Positions 7,761 to 17,070 of a stretch of 64,000 bases of DNA are shown here, piece after piece. The notes below the pieces were generated by a model. The model made no database searches. It was not told where the DNA came from and saw only the letters and a list, made by a program, of their open reading frames with translations. The stretch comes from Anaerolineae bacterium (GTDB lineage: Bacteria > Chloroflexota > Anaerolineae > Aggregatilineales > Phototrophicaceae): NCBI GenBank assembly GCA_013360465.1, contig JABWBO010000007.1, forward strand, positions 186,001 to 250,000. The letters are read 5' to 3'. Made by a program: the position numbers and the translations under genes. Every line of letters begins with the position of its first letter. Position 1 is the first letter of the stretch.

Positions 7761-8914
7761 TACGCCGGAAAAGCGCGGATCACCTGGATGATGTAGTCTG
7801 CGTCCTGATCGCTGAGTCCGGGGTACAGCGGCAGGGTCAGCAGGCGGAGCCATTCGCGCTCGACCACCGGCAGCGGTTCGCGGACATACTCCCGGTACAT
7901 AGCGTGCAGATGGTTGGGGATGTAATGCATCCCGGTGGCGACTCGATGCTGACGCAGCCAGCTCGAAAGGTCATCACGGAAGGCGCAGCGGACCACATAA
8001 TTGTGGCGCGACGAAAATACACCCGGACGTTCGACCGGCAGCTGCAGCCAGTCCAGTCCGCGCAGCCCCTCGTCATAGCGGGCAGAGATGGCGCGGCGGC
8101 GGGCGTTGGTCTCGTTCAGGCGGCTCAACTGCACCAGGGCAATCGCTGACATGATGTCATTGCTGTGATACTTGTAGCCCAGTTCTTCGACATCGTACTG
8201 CCAGGCGTACTGGGCAGCGTCGCCGGCGGCGCGCACCCAGGTGTCGCGGTTGATTCCCACCCAGCGCACACGGCGCAGCCGGGCATCCCACTCTTCGTTT
8301 TGCAGGGTAATCATCCCGCCATCGCCGGTCGCCAGATTCTTGACCGGGTGGAAACTGAAACAGGTCATCGGCGAAAGCGCGCCGATCGGCTGATCGTGAT
8401 AGCGCGCCCCGGCGGCATGTGCGGCGTCCTCGATGACGATCAGATTATGCTGCCGCGCCAGATCGTGGATGCGATCCAGATCGCAGGGATGTCCGCCGTA
8501 GTGAACGACCAGCAGCGCCCTGGTATTGCGGGTGATCTTGCGTTCGATGTCGTCCGGGTCGATATTGAGCGTATCCGCTTCGACATCAGCGAAGACCGGC
8601 GTCGCGCGGTTATAGAGGATGGCGTGATTGGTCGAGACGAAGGTCAGCGGCGTGGTGATGACCTCACCGCCTTCCACATCTGCCACAAGCAGCGCCAGGT
8701 GCAGCGCCGCCGTCGCGCTGTTGACCGAAACGGCGTGCGGCGCAGCGACGTATTCGGCGAAGCGCTGCTCGAATTCGGCGGTTTTAGGACCCAACCCCCA
8801 CCATCCGGAACGAAGGACTTCGGCAACCGCCGCGATCTCCTCTTCGCCGTGAAAGGGTGTGAAGACCGGGATCGAATGATCGATCAGGGGAAGGGTTTGT
8901 TTCGTCGAGATCAT
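7760..8914 (-). CDS. DegT/DnrJ/EryC1/StrS sugar aminotransferase
   Basis: 384 aa from the ATG at 8914, the normal family length. Visible: GSGWWGLGPKTAEFE-type N-terminus, the SVNSATAALHLAL cofactor loop, VIEDAAHAAGA and FHPVKNLATGDGG, with K192 as the predicted PLP lysine. These PLP enzymes transaminate 3- or 4-keto nucleotide sugars to amino sugars. The facing Gfo/Idh/MocA oxidoreductase could supply a keto sugar. First gene of the minus-strand run DegT-GT2-WcaF-methyltransferase; longer in-frame upstream sequence is discarded as low-quality coding. Confidence 0.88.
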   Translation of the reverse strand: MISTKQTLPLIDHSIPVFTPFHGEEEIAAVAEVLRSGWWGLGPKTAEFEQRFAEYVAAPHAVSVNSATAALHLALLVADVEGGEVITTPLTFVSTNHAILYNRATPVFADVEADTLNIDPDDIERKITRNTRALLVVHYGGHPCDLDRIHDLARQHNLIVIEDAAHAAGARYHDQPIGALSPMTCFSFHPVKNLATGDGGMITLQNEEWDARLRRVRWVGINRDTWVRAAGDAAQYAWQYDVEELGYKYHSNDIMSAIALVQLSRLNETNARRRAISARYDEGLRGLDWLQLPVERPGVFSSRHNYVVRCAFRDDLSSWLRQHRVATGMHYIPNHLHAMYREYVREPLPVVEREWLRLLTLPLYPGLSDQDADYIIQVIRAFPA

Positions 8915-8951
8915 CGCTACAGCCTGTATGCGTCCAACAGCGTCAAACCCC

Positions 8952-8980
8952 ATTGTACAGCGCCGATCCCCCCTTTTCCA
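8952..8980 (-). promoter_or_regulatory. Candidate promoter of the DegT operon
   Basis: Minus-strand TGGAAA (8975-8980), 17-bp spacer, TACAAT (8952-8957). Both boxes fit moderately and the expected start leaves a leader of about 30 nt before 8914. Confidence 0.4.
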
Positions 8981-9032
8981 TACGGATGGAGCGACGCGGT
9001 GCAGCGGGACAGATGCCCTGCCGATGATCTGA

Positions 9033-10160
9033 TCAGGCGAGGAGTTCGGCGAACAGCGCTTCCAGCCGTTCGACCCGTTGATCGTAGGTGTGATGGGCAT
9101 AAACGTGCGCCTGCGCCCGCGCCGCCGCTGCCTTCCGTTCATCATCATGAGCCAGGTAGTAACGAACCTTCTCGCGCAGGTCGTCACTATCGTGATAGGT
9201 CAGCACCATCGGCGCGCCATCCTGCTCTGGGAACCAGGCGCGCACGCCGGGCAAATCGTCGGTCAGTTGAAAAACTTCCGCCCCGGCGACCTCGAAAAGG
9301 CGCATATTGCCGCCGTAGAACACAAAATCGCCGTGCGTGTTGACGCAGATCTTCGCCGCTGAAAGGATGCGCTCCATGTCTTCGCCCAGCGCCCTGCCCC
9401 GCACGTGCTGCCGCAAACTCGCCGGCACGTCATGCACGCTCCAGATGCCCAGATCGAAGTCGCGCAGGGCTTCCAACGCTCGCACCCGGCGGCTGTACAG
9501 ATGGCTCGGCGTCAGTGTGCCGACGAAGGCAATGTCGCAGGCGAAGCGCCGGCGGTCTTCCGGGTCAAGCATGTAAGGCTTGTGGAAGGTCGGATCGCAG
9601 GCGGAGATCGGCAGGCATTCCATGCGCGCCGCACCCATTTCCAACCACTGTACACCGTGATAGTAGTCGTTGGCGATGACCAGGTCATACAGGCGCGCGG
9701 CGGCGCGGTCGATGGCGTGGGTGAAGACGATGGGTGATGTGCCGCAGGCATAGAGCAGCTTGCAGCCTGTCTCGCTGCGGATCGACGCCAGCGTTTCCGG
9801 CAGGATATTGGTGTTGTCGCCCACCATCCACAGGATATGCGGGCGAAAACCGCGCGCGCATTCCAGCAGGGCGTGGTTGCGCGCCAGCATGAGCGGATTC
9901 ACCTGTGGCGGAACCCGATTGAGCGCGGCGGTCAGCAGCTTGCCCGGCGAAAGCCGTTCGGAAAAACGCGCCGTCTGCGTCCCCGGCGTGTTGCGGTAGA
10001 AGACTGCCATCTCGTGACCGCGCCGGCGCAGCGCCCGCTCGTAGAAATGCTGCGCCGTCGTCGGCGGGAAGAGGGGTTGTGCTTCTCCCGGCGGTGCGGC
10101 GTCGACGGCGGCGCGCAGCGCTTCGGGATGATGCAGCGAGGCGACAAACAGGATACGCAT
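9033..10160 (-). CDS. CgeB-like GT-B glycosyltransferase
   Basis: 375 aa. N-terminal MRILFVASLHHPEAL, central DIAFVGTLTPSHLYSRRVRAL and C-terminal MRLFEVAGAEVFQLTDDLPG followed by LREKVRYYLAHDDERK. This is the pattern of the CgeB/Glyco_trans_1_2 family, in which the FE.AG.G segment binds the sugar nucleotide. It precedes the DegT gene on the same strand with a 118-bp gap that carries its own candidate promoter, so it may be a separate transcript. Divergent from the Gfo/Idh gene. Confidence 0.75.
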   Translation of the reverse strand: MRILFVASLHHPEALRAAVDAAPPGEAQPLFPPTTAQHFYERALRRRGHEMAVFYRNTPGTQTARFSERLSPGKLLTAALNRVPPQVNPLMLARNHALLECARGFRPHILWMVGDNTNILPETLASIRSETGCKLLYACGTSPIVFTHAIDRAAARLYDLVIANDYYHGVQWLEMGAARMECLPISACDPTFHKPYMLDPEDRRRFACDIAFVGTLTPSHLYSRRVRALEALRDFDLGIWSVHDVPASLRQHVRGRALGEDMERILSAAKICVNTHGDFVFYGGNMRLFEVAGAEVFQLTDDLPGVRAWFPEQDGAPMVLTYHDSDDLREKVRYYLAHDDERKAAAARAQAHVYAHHTYDQRVERLEALFAELLA

Positions 10161-10202
10161 AGTTCAGGCTCTCTCAGGCGCGCCTAGTGTCAGGGCGCGC
10201 GT

Positions 10203-10208
10203 TATAAT
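10203..10208 (+). promoter_or_regulatory. Candidate -10 box of the Gfo/Idh/MocA gene
   Basis: Perfect TATAAT 36 bp before the ATG at 10245, in the 84-bp gap between divergent genes. No convincing -35. Confidence 0.4.
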
Positions 10209-10244
10209 CGACGCCATATCGCTCAACAAATACTGGACGTGACC

Positions 10245-11264
10245 ATGACCGATCTTGTGAACATCGCCGTCGTCGGCAGCGGCTACTGGGGACCTAACCT
10301 GATCCGCAATATCGCCGGGCTGCCCAACGCCGCGCTGCACACGGTGTGTGATCTTAATCCCAAGGCGCTGGCACAGAATGCCCAGCGCTACCTCGGAATC
10401 AGGACGACGCCGGACTACGCCGCCGTCCTAGCCGATCCTGAAATACACGCCGTCGTCCTGGCGACCCCGGCGCACCTGCACGCAGAAATGGCGCGCGCCG
10501 CCATCGAAGCCGGCAAGCACGTCATGGTCGAAAAGCCGCTCAGCCTGCACGCCAATGACGCCCAAGCGCTGGTCGAACTGGCTGCGGCGAAAGATGTGCG
10601 CCTGATGGTCGGGCACGTCTTCATCTACAACCCCGCCGTCATCATGCTGCGCAGGCTGGTCCAGCAGGGCGACCTGGGCAAGATGCTGTACGTCTATTCG
10701 GCGCGGCTGAACCTGGGCATCGTGCGCGACGACCTCAACGCCATGTGGAATCTCGCCCCGCACGACTTCAGCATCATCAACTATGTGCTGGATTCCGCCC
10801 CGGTGCGCGTCTCGGCGCGCGGCTTCCGCCTGCTCGGACGCAAGCTGGAAGATGTCGCCTTCGTCACGCTGGAATACCCCGGCGGCGTGATCGCCCACGT
10901 CCACGTCAGCTGGCTCGACCCCGGCAAGGTGCGCAAGATGACCTTCGTCGGCGACCAGAAGATGGTCGTCTACGACGATGTCAGCCAGGACGAGCGCATC
11001 CGCATCTACGATCGCGGCGTCATGCCCGACAAACTGCCCGACGCCTACGGCGAATTCCGCATGATCACGCGCGGCGGTGACGTGCAGATTCCCCGCCTGG
11101 ATACGACCGAGCCGCTGCGCGCCGAGTGCGCCCACTTCGTCGAGTCGATCCGTAACGGCAGCATGCCGCTCACCAGCGGGCAGGACGGCTATCGCGTCGT
11201 GCAGATGCTCGAAGCGGCGCAGCAGTCGATGGATACCGACGGCGTGCCGGTCGATCTGGCGTAG
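10245..11264 (+). CDS. Gfo/Idh/MocA family NAD(P)-dependent sugar oxidoreductase
   Basis: 339 aa. N-terminal Rossmann motif VGSGYWGPNLIRNIAG, then the family signature EKPLSLHANDAQAL with the catalytic-type lysine, and GHVFIYNPAV. The C-terminal half is the alpha/beta substrate domain. Relatives such as WlbA oxidise C3 of UDP-sugar uronates ahead of a DegT aminotransferase, and a DegT gene faces this one, so a joint role in making an amino sugar is plausible. A GTG at 10239 is also in frame; the ATG is preferred. Confidence 0.85.
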   Translation: MTDLVNIAVVGSGYWGPNLIRNIAGLPNAALHTVCDLNPKALAQNAQRYLGIRTTPDYAAVLADPEIHAVVLATPAHLHAEMARAAIEAGKHVMVEKPLSLHANDAQALVELAAAKDVRLMVGHVFIYNPAVIMLRRLVQQGDLGKMLYVYSARLNLGIVRDDLNAMWNLAPHDFSIINYVLDSAPVRVSARGFRLLGRKLEDVAFVTLEYPGGVIAHVHVSWLDPGKVRKMTFVGDQKMVVYDDVSQDERIRIYDRGVMPDKLPDAYGEFRMITRGGDVQIPRLDTTEPLRAECAHFVESIRNGSMPLTSGQDGYRVVQMLEAAQQSMDTDGVPVDLA

Positions 11265-11272
11265 CCGAGGAC

Positions 11273-11764
11273 TCATTCGTCCGCAGCCGCCGCTCCGCGC
11301 AGCATCCCCTTATAGACGCCGGGCGTGGACTCCGGGATGAGCGTCGCGCCTGCCGCGCCGGCATAGAACTCGACCGGACCCACGCCGCCGATGACGGCGT
11401 AACCATAGCCCTGCGCCAGCATATCGTGCAGACAGACGAGCAGCAGCGCCTTGCCGACCCCCTTGCCCCGGCAGGAGTCATCGACGCCGGTGGGACCGAA
11501 GAAACCGCGCCGCGTCGCGTCGTAACATCCGAAGCCGATGCAGCGTCCGTCCTGAACGGCGACGAAGCAGGAGATCGGCTGCCGAGCATAGGCGACTTCG
11601 GTCTCGCTCACCCAGAACGGGCTGAAGTGCTGCCGGATGAAGTCGAGGACGAGGTGCTTTTCGGGAGCCATCGCCCGGCGGATTTCGATCCCCTGGTCTG
11701 TCAACCGCGCCAGCAGCGTGTGCTGTTCCGGCAGCGCGTACAGCTTCACCAGCATATCCGTCAT
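11273..11764 (-). CDS. GNAT family N-acetyltransferase
   Basis: 163 aa. The acetyl-CoA-binding motif A is visible as DDSCRGKGVGKALL (R-G-K-G-V-G) around residues 98-111, preceded by GFGCYDATRRGFFGPTGV and followed by AVIGGVGPVEFYAGAAG, a common GNAT C-terminus. The acyl acceptor cannot be told. The start overlaps the CrtI-like gene's stop by ATGA, so the two are probably coupled. Confidence 0.8.
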   Translation of the reverse strand: MTDMLVKLYALPEQHTLLARLTDQGIEIRRAMAPEKHLVLDFIRQHFSPFWVSETEVAYARQPISCFVAVQDGRCIGFGCYDATRRGFFGPTGVDDSCRGKGVGKALLLVCLHDMLAQGYGYAVIGGVGPVEFYAGAAGATLIPESTPGVYKGMLRGAAAADE

Positions 11765-13260
11765 GATCCTTGTTCCTTTCGAAAATCGCGCAGCAGCATG
11801 TTCGCCGCCGACGCTCCAGACAGCATAACCATCGGCACACCGCCGCCAGGATGCGCCGTCCCTCCGGCAAAATACAGCCCGCCAACGCCGCTATCGCGGT
11901 TGTGCGGACGACGCAGCGCCGAAAAGCGGTCGTTCGAGCCGGTTCCGTAGAGTGCGCCGCGCCGCGCTCCGGTCAGCCTTTCCAGGTCCAGGGGCGTGAT
12001 CCGGCGTTCGGCTCGGATGCGCCCGCGCAGATCAAAGCCAAACGCCGCCAGTCGTTCGAGGACGAGATCGCGGTAGGCGTCGCCCTGCCGCTCCCAGTCG
12101 AAAGCAGCGCCAAGCGGCGGCGCGTTGACCAGCACAAACCAGTTTTCACAGCCCGGCGGAGCATGGTCCGGGTCGCTCTTCGACGTGATGGCGGCGTAGA
12201 TCGTCGGATCATCGGGCGGCACACCCTGGCGAAATATGGCGTCGAATTCGCGGCGATAATCGCGGCTGAACAGGATGTTGTGGTGCGCAAGCTGAGTCTC
12301 CGTGCCTTCGACGCCCAGCAGCAGGATGAAACCCGAACAGGAAGGCTCGGCGGCTTGCAGAGTGCGCAGCCGCTTCTGGCGCGCCGGCGATTCTGGCAGC
12401 AGTCGTTCGTAGACCGTCGCCACATCGACGTTGGCGACCACCGCGCCCGCCGCCAGATGCGCGCCGTCCGTCAGTTCGACGCCGGCGGCGCGTCCTCCTT
12501 CGATCACGATGGAGCGTACCGGGCAGTTCAGGCGTATCTCCACGCCCAATTCCACTGCCAGTCGTTCCAGCGCGCGGGCGATGGCATAGATGCCGCCGCG
12601 CGGATACCACACCCCGCCGGTGAGTTCGACATGGGCGATGACGTTGAGCGTCGCCGGCGCGAGATACGGACTTGCGCCGACATAGGTGGCGAAGCGTCCA
12701 AGGAACTGGCGCAGTTTGGGCGAACGCACAAAGCTCCGAATCGCGCCGTCCATCGTGCGCAGCGGATCGACCGCCAGCATGTCGGCGGGCGGGGTGCGCA
12801 GCAGTCTGCCGAGAGTCGGCGGTTCGCCGTAGATAAATTTTTCGCCGGTGATGCGGTGAATGCGCGCAGCGTAAGTGAGGTAGCCGAGATAGCCTTCGAC
12901 ATCGCGCGCATCCAGTACGCCGATCTGCCGCATCATCTCTGCGAGATCGCGGGCGGCGTCGAAGACGGTCCCGTCGGCGTAAAAGTAGCGCGTCAGCGGA
13001 TCGACGGGCAGCAGCGTCAGATAATCATCCAGCTTTCGCCCCGCCGCCGCGAACAGCGCCTCGATCACGCCGCGCATGGTGATCACCGAGGGACCGGTAT
13101 CCCATCGGAAGCCGTCGGCGCGTACCTCGCTCATCTTGCCGCCGACCCTGCCGCTCTGCTCGCAGACGACGACGCGCGCGCCGCGCGCCGCCAGACGAAT
13201 CGCCGCGCTCATGCCGCCGATTCCGGCGCCGATGATGAGGATCGGGTCACGGTCAGTCAT
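11761..13260 (-). CDS. Phytoene desaturase-family FAD oxidoreductase (CrtI-like)
   Basis: 499 aa. Starts with the dinucleotide-binding motif IIGAGIGGMSAAIRLAARG, then VGGKM and DTGPSVITM, which are hallmarks of CrtI-type carotenoid desaturases/isomerases; the C-terminus holds YFAGGTAHPGGGVPMVMLSG, the second FAD-contacting motif. The family desaturates or isomerises carotenoids, and some members are ketolases or act on other isoprenoids. No phytoene synthase (crtB) or lycopene cyclase is in the window, so the exact substrate is open. Confidence 0.85.
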   Translation of the reverse strand: MTDRDPILIIGAGIGGMSAAIRLAARGARVVVCEQSGRVGGKMSEVRADGFRWDTGPSVITMRGVIEALFAAAGRKLDDYLTLLPVDPLTRYFYADGTVFDAARDLAEMMRQIGVLDARDVEGYLGYLTYAARIHRITGEKFIYGEPPTLGRLLRTPPADMLAVDPLRTMDGAIRSFVRSPKLRQFLGRFATYVGASPYLAPATLNVIAHVELTGGVWYPRGGIYAIARALERLAVELGVEIRLNCPVRSIVIEGGRAAGVELTDGAHLAAGAVVANVDVATVYERLLPESPARQKRLRTLQAAEPSCSGFILLLGVEGTETQLAHHNILFSRDYRREFDAIFRQGVPPDDPTIYAAITSKSDPDHAPPGCENWFVLVNAPPLGAAFDWERQGDAYRDLVLERLAAFGFDLRGRIRAERRITPLDLERLTGARRGALYGTGSNDRFSALRRPHNRDSGVGGLYFAGGTAHPGGGVPMVMLSGASAANMLLRDFRKEQGS

Positions 13261-13275
13261 GATCGGTGGGCGGCG

Positions 13276-14538
13276 CTAGTCCGTCTCCGGCAGGGTGAAG
13301 ACCACCGTGTCGAGGATCGCCTGAAGTTCTGCTTCGGCGATATCCATCGCCTCGATGGGTTCGGCATAGGCGTAGAACATGAAATTGAGACCATACTGAC
13401 GCAGCCCGGCAAACCAACCGCGTGTATCGGGCAGTTCGGGACAATCCACCGCCGCGAACTGCGTGCCCGCCGCCTGCAAGCCGCCGATGCTGTAGGTGCG
13501 GCGCAGGTCGGTGCCGACATTGCAGCCCTGCTCGACCACCGCCAGCCGCAGCAGGCGCGTGCCGTCGATGTGCAGGTCGAGCATTTCCGGCGGCAGGGTC
13601 GCCTGCACCGCCGAGGGTGCGACCACCAGATTGGGGAACCCCCACAGCAGGACGATGGTTCCCACGCCGCCAGTCACCGGTCCGGTGTAGATGGCGAAGG
13701 GGATGTTGCGTATGGCATCGACATCCTGAAGCACCAGCACGTCGCTGCCGCCGAGCCAGCCCGCCGGAAGCTGTAGGGTGATCGGCGGCGGCACATCCTG
13801 ACCGGTCACCGCCTCCAACACGAGCGGTTCTGCCTCTTCGGTCGCCTCAGGATCGGGCGTCGGCGTGGTCAGTTCGGCGATCAGGTCGGCGTTCGCCGCC
13901 TCAAGCTGCACATCGATGGCGAAATTCAAGCTTTCGCCATCAGGAAGCGACGGGGATTCGTTGACCTTAACATAAGGTGTGCCGGTGAAGAAAGCATCGC
14001 GGGCGGCAGACTGCTCGGCGTCCTCCAGGATGGCGGCGAAGCCGGTATTGCTCGATGCGCACCGCTGGTACTGCCCCAGATCGAGACCGACATCGCGGGC
14101 GGCGCTGTCGAGTACATCGTCGGCATAGGCTTCCGCGCCCTGCCCCAGGACCAACGGGAAGAGACGCTCGGCGTACTGCCAGAACTTACCCTGCTCACCG
14201 GCGCAGATTGCCGAACGCGCCGCCAGCTGCCCGCCAGGGATGCCGCCGCTGATCAGCGGCACGAAGACCAGCCGAATCTCGCCGGTCTGCACGCGGGGAA
14301 GCAGCCCACGATAAGCGCCAACCCAGAATTCAGCGGTGGCGGGATCGTCGAATGCGCCGTAGATGATGACGTTGACCAGGGCGCTGGGATAGCCAAGCTG
14401 GGGAAAGCCTTCCAACCCCTGAGACTGTGGAATATTGGCATATGGATCAAACTGCTGCGCCTCAATGCCGAGCGCCGCCAGCAGCAGCGAACACAATACT
14501 ATCCAGCGCGCCATGCGTGTGATCAGGGTCCCCGTCAT
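13276..14538 (-). CDS. Secreted thioredoxin-fold (DsbA-like) protein lacking CXXC
   Basis: 420 aa with an N-terminal signal-type hydrophobic stretch (WIVLCSLLLAALGIEA). Residues about 45-200 resemble the DsbA/thioredoxin_4 domain (NVIIYGAFDDPATAEFW, later SARDAFFTGTPYVKVNES with the cis-Pro region), but the CXXC site reads DPAT, so thiol-disulfide activity is not expected. A linker with an Asp/Glu/Pro run follows, then a C-terminal domain ending in AILDTVVFTLPETD that resembles PsbP/Mog1-like secreted domains. AGGAGG precedes a TTG (14541) and ATG (14538); the ATG is used. Exported, function unknown. Confidence 0.7.
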   Translation of the reverse strand: MTGTLITRMARWIVLCSLLLAALGIEAQQFDPYANIPQSQGLEGFPQLGYPSALVNVIIYGAFDDPATAEFWVGAYRGLLPRVQTGEIRLVFVPLISGGIPGGQLAARSAICAGEQGKFWQYAERLFPLVLGQGAEAYADDVLDSAARDVGLDLGQYQRCASSNTGFAAILEDAEQSAARDAFFTGTPYVKVNESPSLPDGESLNFAIDVQLEAANADLIAELTTPTPDPEATEEAEPLVLEAVTGQDVPPPITLQLPAGWLGGSDVLVLQDVDAIRNIPFAIYTGPVTGGVGTIVLLWGFPNLVVAPSAVQATLPPEMLDLHIDGTRLLRLAVVEQGCNVGTDLRRTYSIGGLQAAGTQFAAVDCPELPDTRGWFAGLRQYGLNFMFYAYAEPIEAMDIAEAELQAILDTVVFTLPETD

Positions 14539-14652
14539 CAAGGATCAACCTCCTGCTGCCAACAGCGAAGTCTACTATATCGACAACTGGCGCGAATTTC
14601 ATGCCTGAAGTCCTCCGACGCCGGTGAACGCGAGGCGGCTGGAATTCCAGTT

Positions 14653-15426
14653 TCAGGACGACGACTGCCCTTCTCTCTCGCGCCGCTTTATCGCCCCGCG
14701 ATACTCGGCTGTGCGCAGCTCGATCGCGTAGTAGTTCAGCTCCGGCAAACCGATACGCGCACCTTCAGCCAGCTCCGCGTCAATGTCGTACGATAGACGC
14801 ACGAAATCGATGGTGTGGCTTCCCGGCGTCTGGCTGCCGTAGTGTCCGCTGAGGATGGCATACGTCGCCAGCGGCATGTCCAGGGGATTGCCGACACTTC
14901 CGGCATTAAAGGCGGTCTTGTTGATGTCGCGCATGGGGAGCATGTAGGCGGCGTGGATGTCGCCGCAGCCGACAATATCCGGCGACGGATGATCGAAGCC
15001 GGTGAATTCGGTGTTGTCGAACATCGCCTGGAGTACTTCCGGCGGACGCCAGGGGTGTACCCGCTTATAGACTCCTTCCTGCGAAGCATGGTACAGCCGA
15101 ACCCTCATTCCGCTCAGCCAGAAGTTGTGTACGTTCGGAAGCGTGTCGAGGTAAGCCCGCCTTTCCGATCCGATTTGCTCGCGATACCACAGCAGCGCGG
15201 CATCCGCGTCCGCTTCATGAACAAACGCATCGTCCCAGTTTCCACGCAGGATTACCTGGCAGACCTCGCGGCAGCAGTCAATAGTCAGGTCGGAACGCGC
15301 CCCCTTGCCCACCAGATCGCCCAGGTTGAAGATCAGATCGATCCCACGCGCCCGGATGTCGGCGAGTACCGCTTCCAGCGCCGGCATGTTGCCATGCACG
15401 TCCGAGATCACCGCAATTCTGTCCAT
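14653..15426 (-). CDS. Calcineurin-like metallophosphoesterase
   Basis: 257 aa. Motifs in order: ISDVHGNMPALEAVL (D.H), NLGDLVGKGA (GD), LRGNWDD (GN.D), CGDIHAAYM (GD.H) and FNAGSVGNPLDMP. The set matches YfcE/MJ0936-type phosphodiesterases that bind two metal ions. The fourth motif has GDIH where many relatives have GHTH. Stand-alone gene in a minus-strand series; physiological substrate unknown. Confidence 0.85.
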   Translation of the reverse strand: MDRIAVISDVHGNMPALEAVLADIRARGIDLIFNLGDLVGKGARSDLTIDCCREVCQVILRGNWDDAFVHEADADAALLWYREQIGSERRAYLDTLPNVHNFWLSGMRVRLYHASQEGVYKRVHPWRPPEVLQAMFDNTEFTGFDHPSPDIVGCGDIHAAYMLPMRDINKTAFNAGSVGNPLDMPLATYAILSGHYGSQTPGSHTIDFVRLSYDIDAELAEGARIGLPELNYYAIELRTAEYRGAIKRREREGQSSS

Positions 15427-15552
15427 AATGTCCTCTCTACGGGGGTACGCGGCGCATTTTACGGGGATTCTGCCCGCCGCGCTAATTCATACACTCAGTT
15501 CCAACAAATACCCCTATACTGATCACAGTTTGCGGTGAGGGGGAACAATGCG

Positions 15553-16437
15553 ATGGATCTGACTGCTCAGCGTTTGACTCTGCGCGATGGGCGCGCCCTG
15601 GGCTATGCCGAATGGGGTGATGCCTCCGGCTTGCCGGTCTTTTTCTTCAGCGGGCTGAATGGCGCGCGGCTGTTCCGCCACCCCGACGAGAGCATCGACC
15701 GGGAGTTGGGCGTCCACCTCTACACCTTTGACCGCCCTGGTTTGGGATTATCCGATCCTCACCCCGGAAGATCGCTGCTCACCTGGGCAGAAGACATTTG
15801 CGATTTCATCAATCAGAAGGAGATCGCCGGCTTTTGTCTCATGACGGTGTCGCTGGGCGGTCCTTACGGCGCAGCCTGTGCCTACAGACTGCCCGACCGG
15901 GTGCGCCATCTCGCCCTGGTCAGCTCGATCTCACCGCTGGACGACACCGAGGTGTATGCTGCCCAGACCCTGCAGGGCAAGAGCCTGATCTTCATGGGAC
16001 GACGCATACCCTGGGCATTTGCCGGCATGATGAACCTGCTGCGCGGCTCGCTGATCAAGCCGGATGCCCTCCCGTTTCTGCCGCGCACGTTGGGCAAGAT
16101 CCCCCCCGTCGACAGGAAGGCACTCGACCTTGACGGCATGAATCTGATGCTGATTGCTGATCAAATCCAGGCATTGGCGACCAGCGCCACCGGCGTCGCG
16201 CAGGACCTGCACTTCGCCGTGACGGATTGGGGATTCCGGGTGCAGGACATCACGACGCCGACGACCATCTGGCAGGGCGACGCCGACATCGTCTTTCCGC
16301 CGATCATGGGCGAGACCCTGCACCGGCGGATCGCGCGCAGCACCTACTATGTTGTGCCGGGCGCGGGTCATCTGCTGATCCTGAGCCAGTGGCAGGCGAT
16401 TCTGGCGGATATCGTGGCGACAGCAGCGCGGAGTTAG
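15553..16437 (+). CDS. Alpha/beta hydrolase
   Basis: 294 aa. Oxyanion-type FFFSGLNGARLF segment, nucleophile elbow TVSLGGPYG (Ser in S-L-G-G; the first Gly of the usual GXSXG is Thr), acid in WQGDADIVFPP and base in PGAGHLLIL. A cap region lies around residues 130-200. GAGGGGGAA spaces well to the ATG at 15553; a GTG at 15535 is rejected. Esterase/lipase-like, substrate unknown. Confidence 0.8.
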   Translation: MDLTAQRLTLRDGRALGYAEWGDASGLPVFFFSGLNGARLFRHPDESIDRELGVHLYTFDRPGLGLSDPHPGRSLLTWAEDICDFINQKEIAGFCLMTVSLGGPYGAACAYRLPDRVRHLALVSSISPLDDTEVYAAQTLQGKSLIFMGRRIPWAFAGMMNLLRGSLIKPDALPFLPRTLGKIPPVDRKALDLDGMNLMLIADQIQALATSATGVAQDLHFAVTDWGFRVQDITTPTTIWQGDADIVFPPIMGETLHRRIARSTYYVVPGAGHLLILSQWQAILADIVATAARS

Positions 16438-16483
16438 TCTTCACGCCGGATGCGCAGGTGAACAGCGGATGCAAGGAAAGATC

Positions 16484-16960
16484 TCAGGTTTCCCAAAGGC
16501 GCTTCTCGAAAAAGGCGCGTTCTTCACTGCGCCGACGCAGAATGGCTGCACGGCGCTCAACGAAGATGGCATCGCGAACGCGATAGAACTCCTCAAGGCT
16601 CGTTGGAGTTATGTACCCCCGCGCAGCGTAGCGATTTCCGAATGTATTGCAGGCACTGCAGCACAGCACACGATTCGTGAAATCCTGACTCCATTCAGGA
16701 GGCAGCCCCCATTTTCGGCAGACCGCATCAGGGATCACATGGTCGAGCGCCATTGTGAGCCAATCACCGAACCGGGCGACCAAATTCTGACCGCAGTATG
16801 CGCAGGCGATCTGTCCGGTAAGCTTCATGAACTCCAGCCCATAGCCATGACGGCAGTTATATCCCTTTGACTGTCCCAGGAGGTTACGGCCAGCGCGAGG
16901 GTAGTTGAGAAAGGGCAGAGAGTCGACGTTCTCGCCGTCTGGGTCTAAAGGGGCGGTCAT
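16484..16960 (-). CDS. HNH endonuclease domain protein
   Basis: 158 aa. Zinc-binding CAYC and CCSACN flank LDHVIPDAV, together the HNH/treble-clef nuclease signature. The C-terminal 45 residues are arginine-rich and helical and may bind nucleic acid. It lies about 110 bp past the 3' end of rnpB, on the same strand. No methyltransferase, integrase or toxin partner is visible. It could be a stand-alone nuclease, a restriction relic or a homing-type gene. Confidence 0.75.
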   Translation of the reverse strand: MTAPLDPDGENVDSLPFLNYPRAGRNLLGQSKGYNCRHGYGLEFMKLTGQIACAYCGQNLVARFGDWLTMALDHVIPDAVCRKWGLPPEWSQDFTNRVLCCSACNTFGNRYAARGYITPTSLEEFYRVRDAIFVERRAAILRRRSEERAFFEKRLWET

Positions 16961-17070
16961 TCACAGTTCCTTCCAGCAAACAGATGACCTTGCGCAGTTG
17001 CCCCACCAGGAGCGGTCGGCAGTGCGCACCACGAAGCTGGACGGTGCCAGCGAAAACGAAAGTATTAATT

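Noticed and set aside
11770-13776. 668-codon plus-strand frame opposite the CrtI-like gene
   Set aside because: Antisense shadow: Arg/Ala/His-rich composition and no motifs, while the minus frame has complete FAD-binding signatures.
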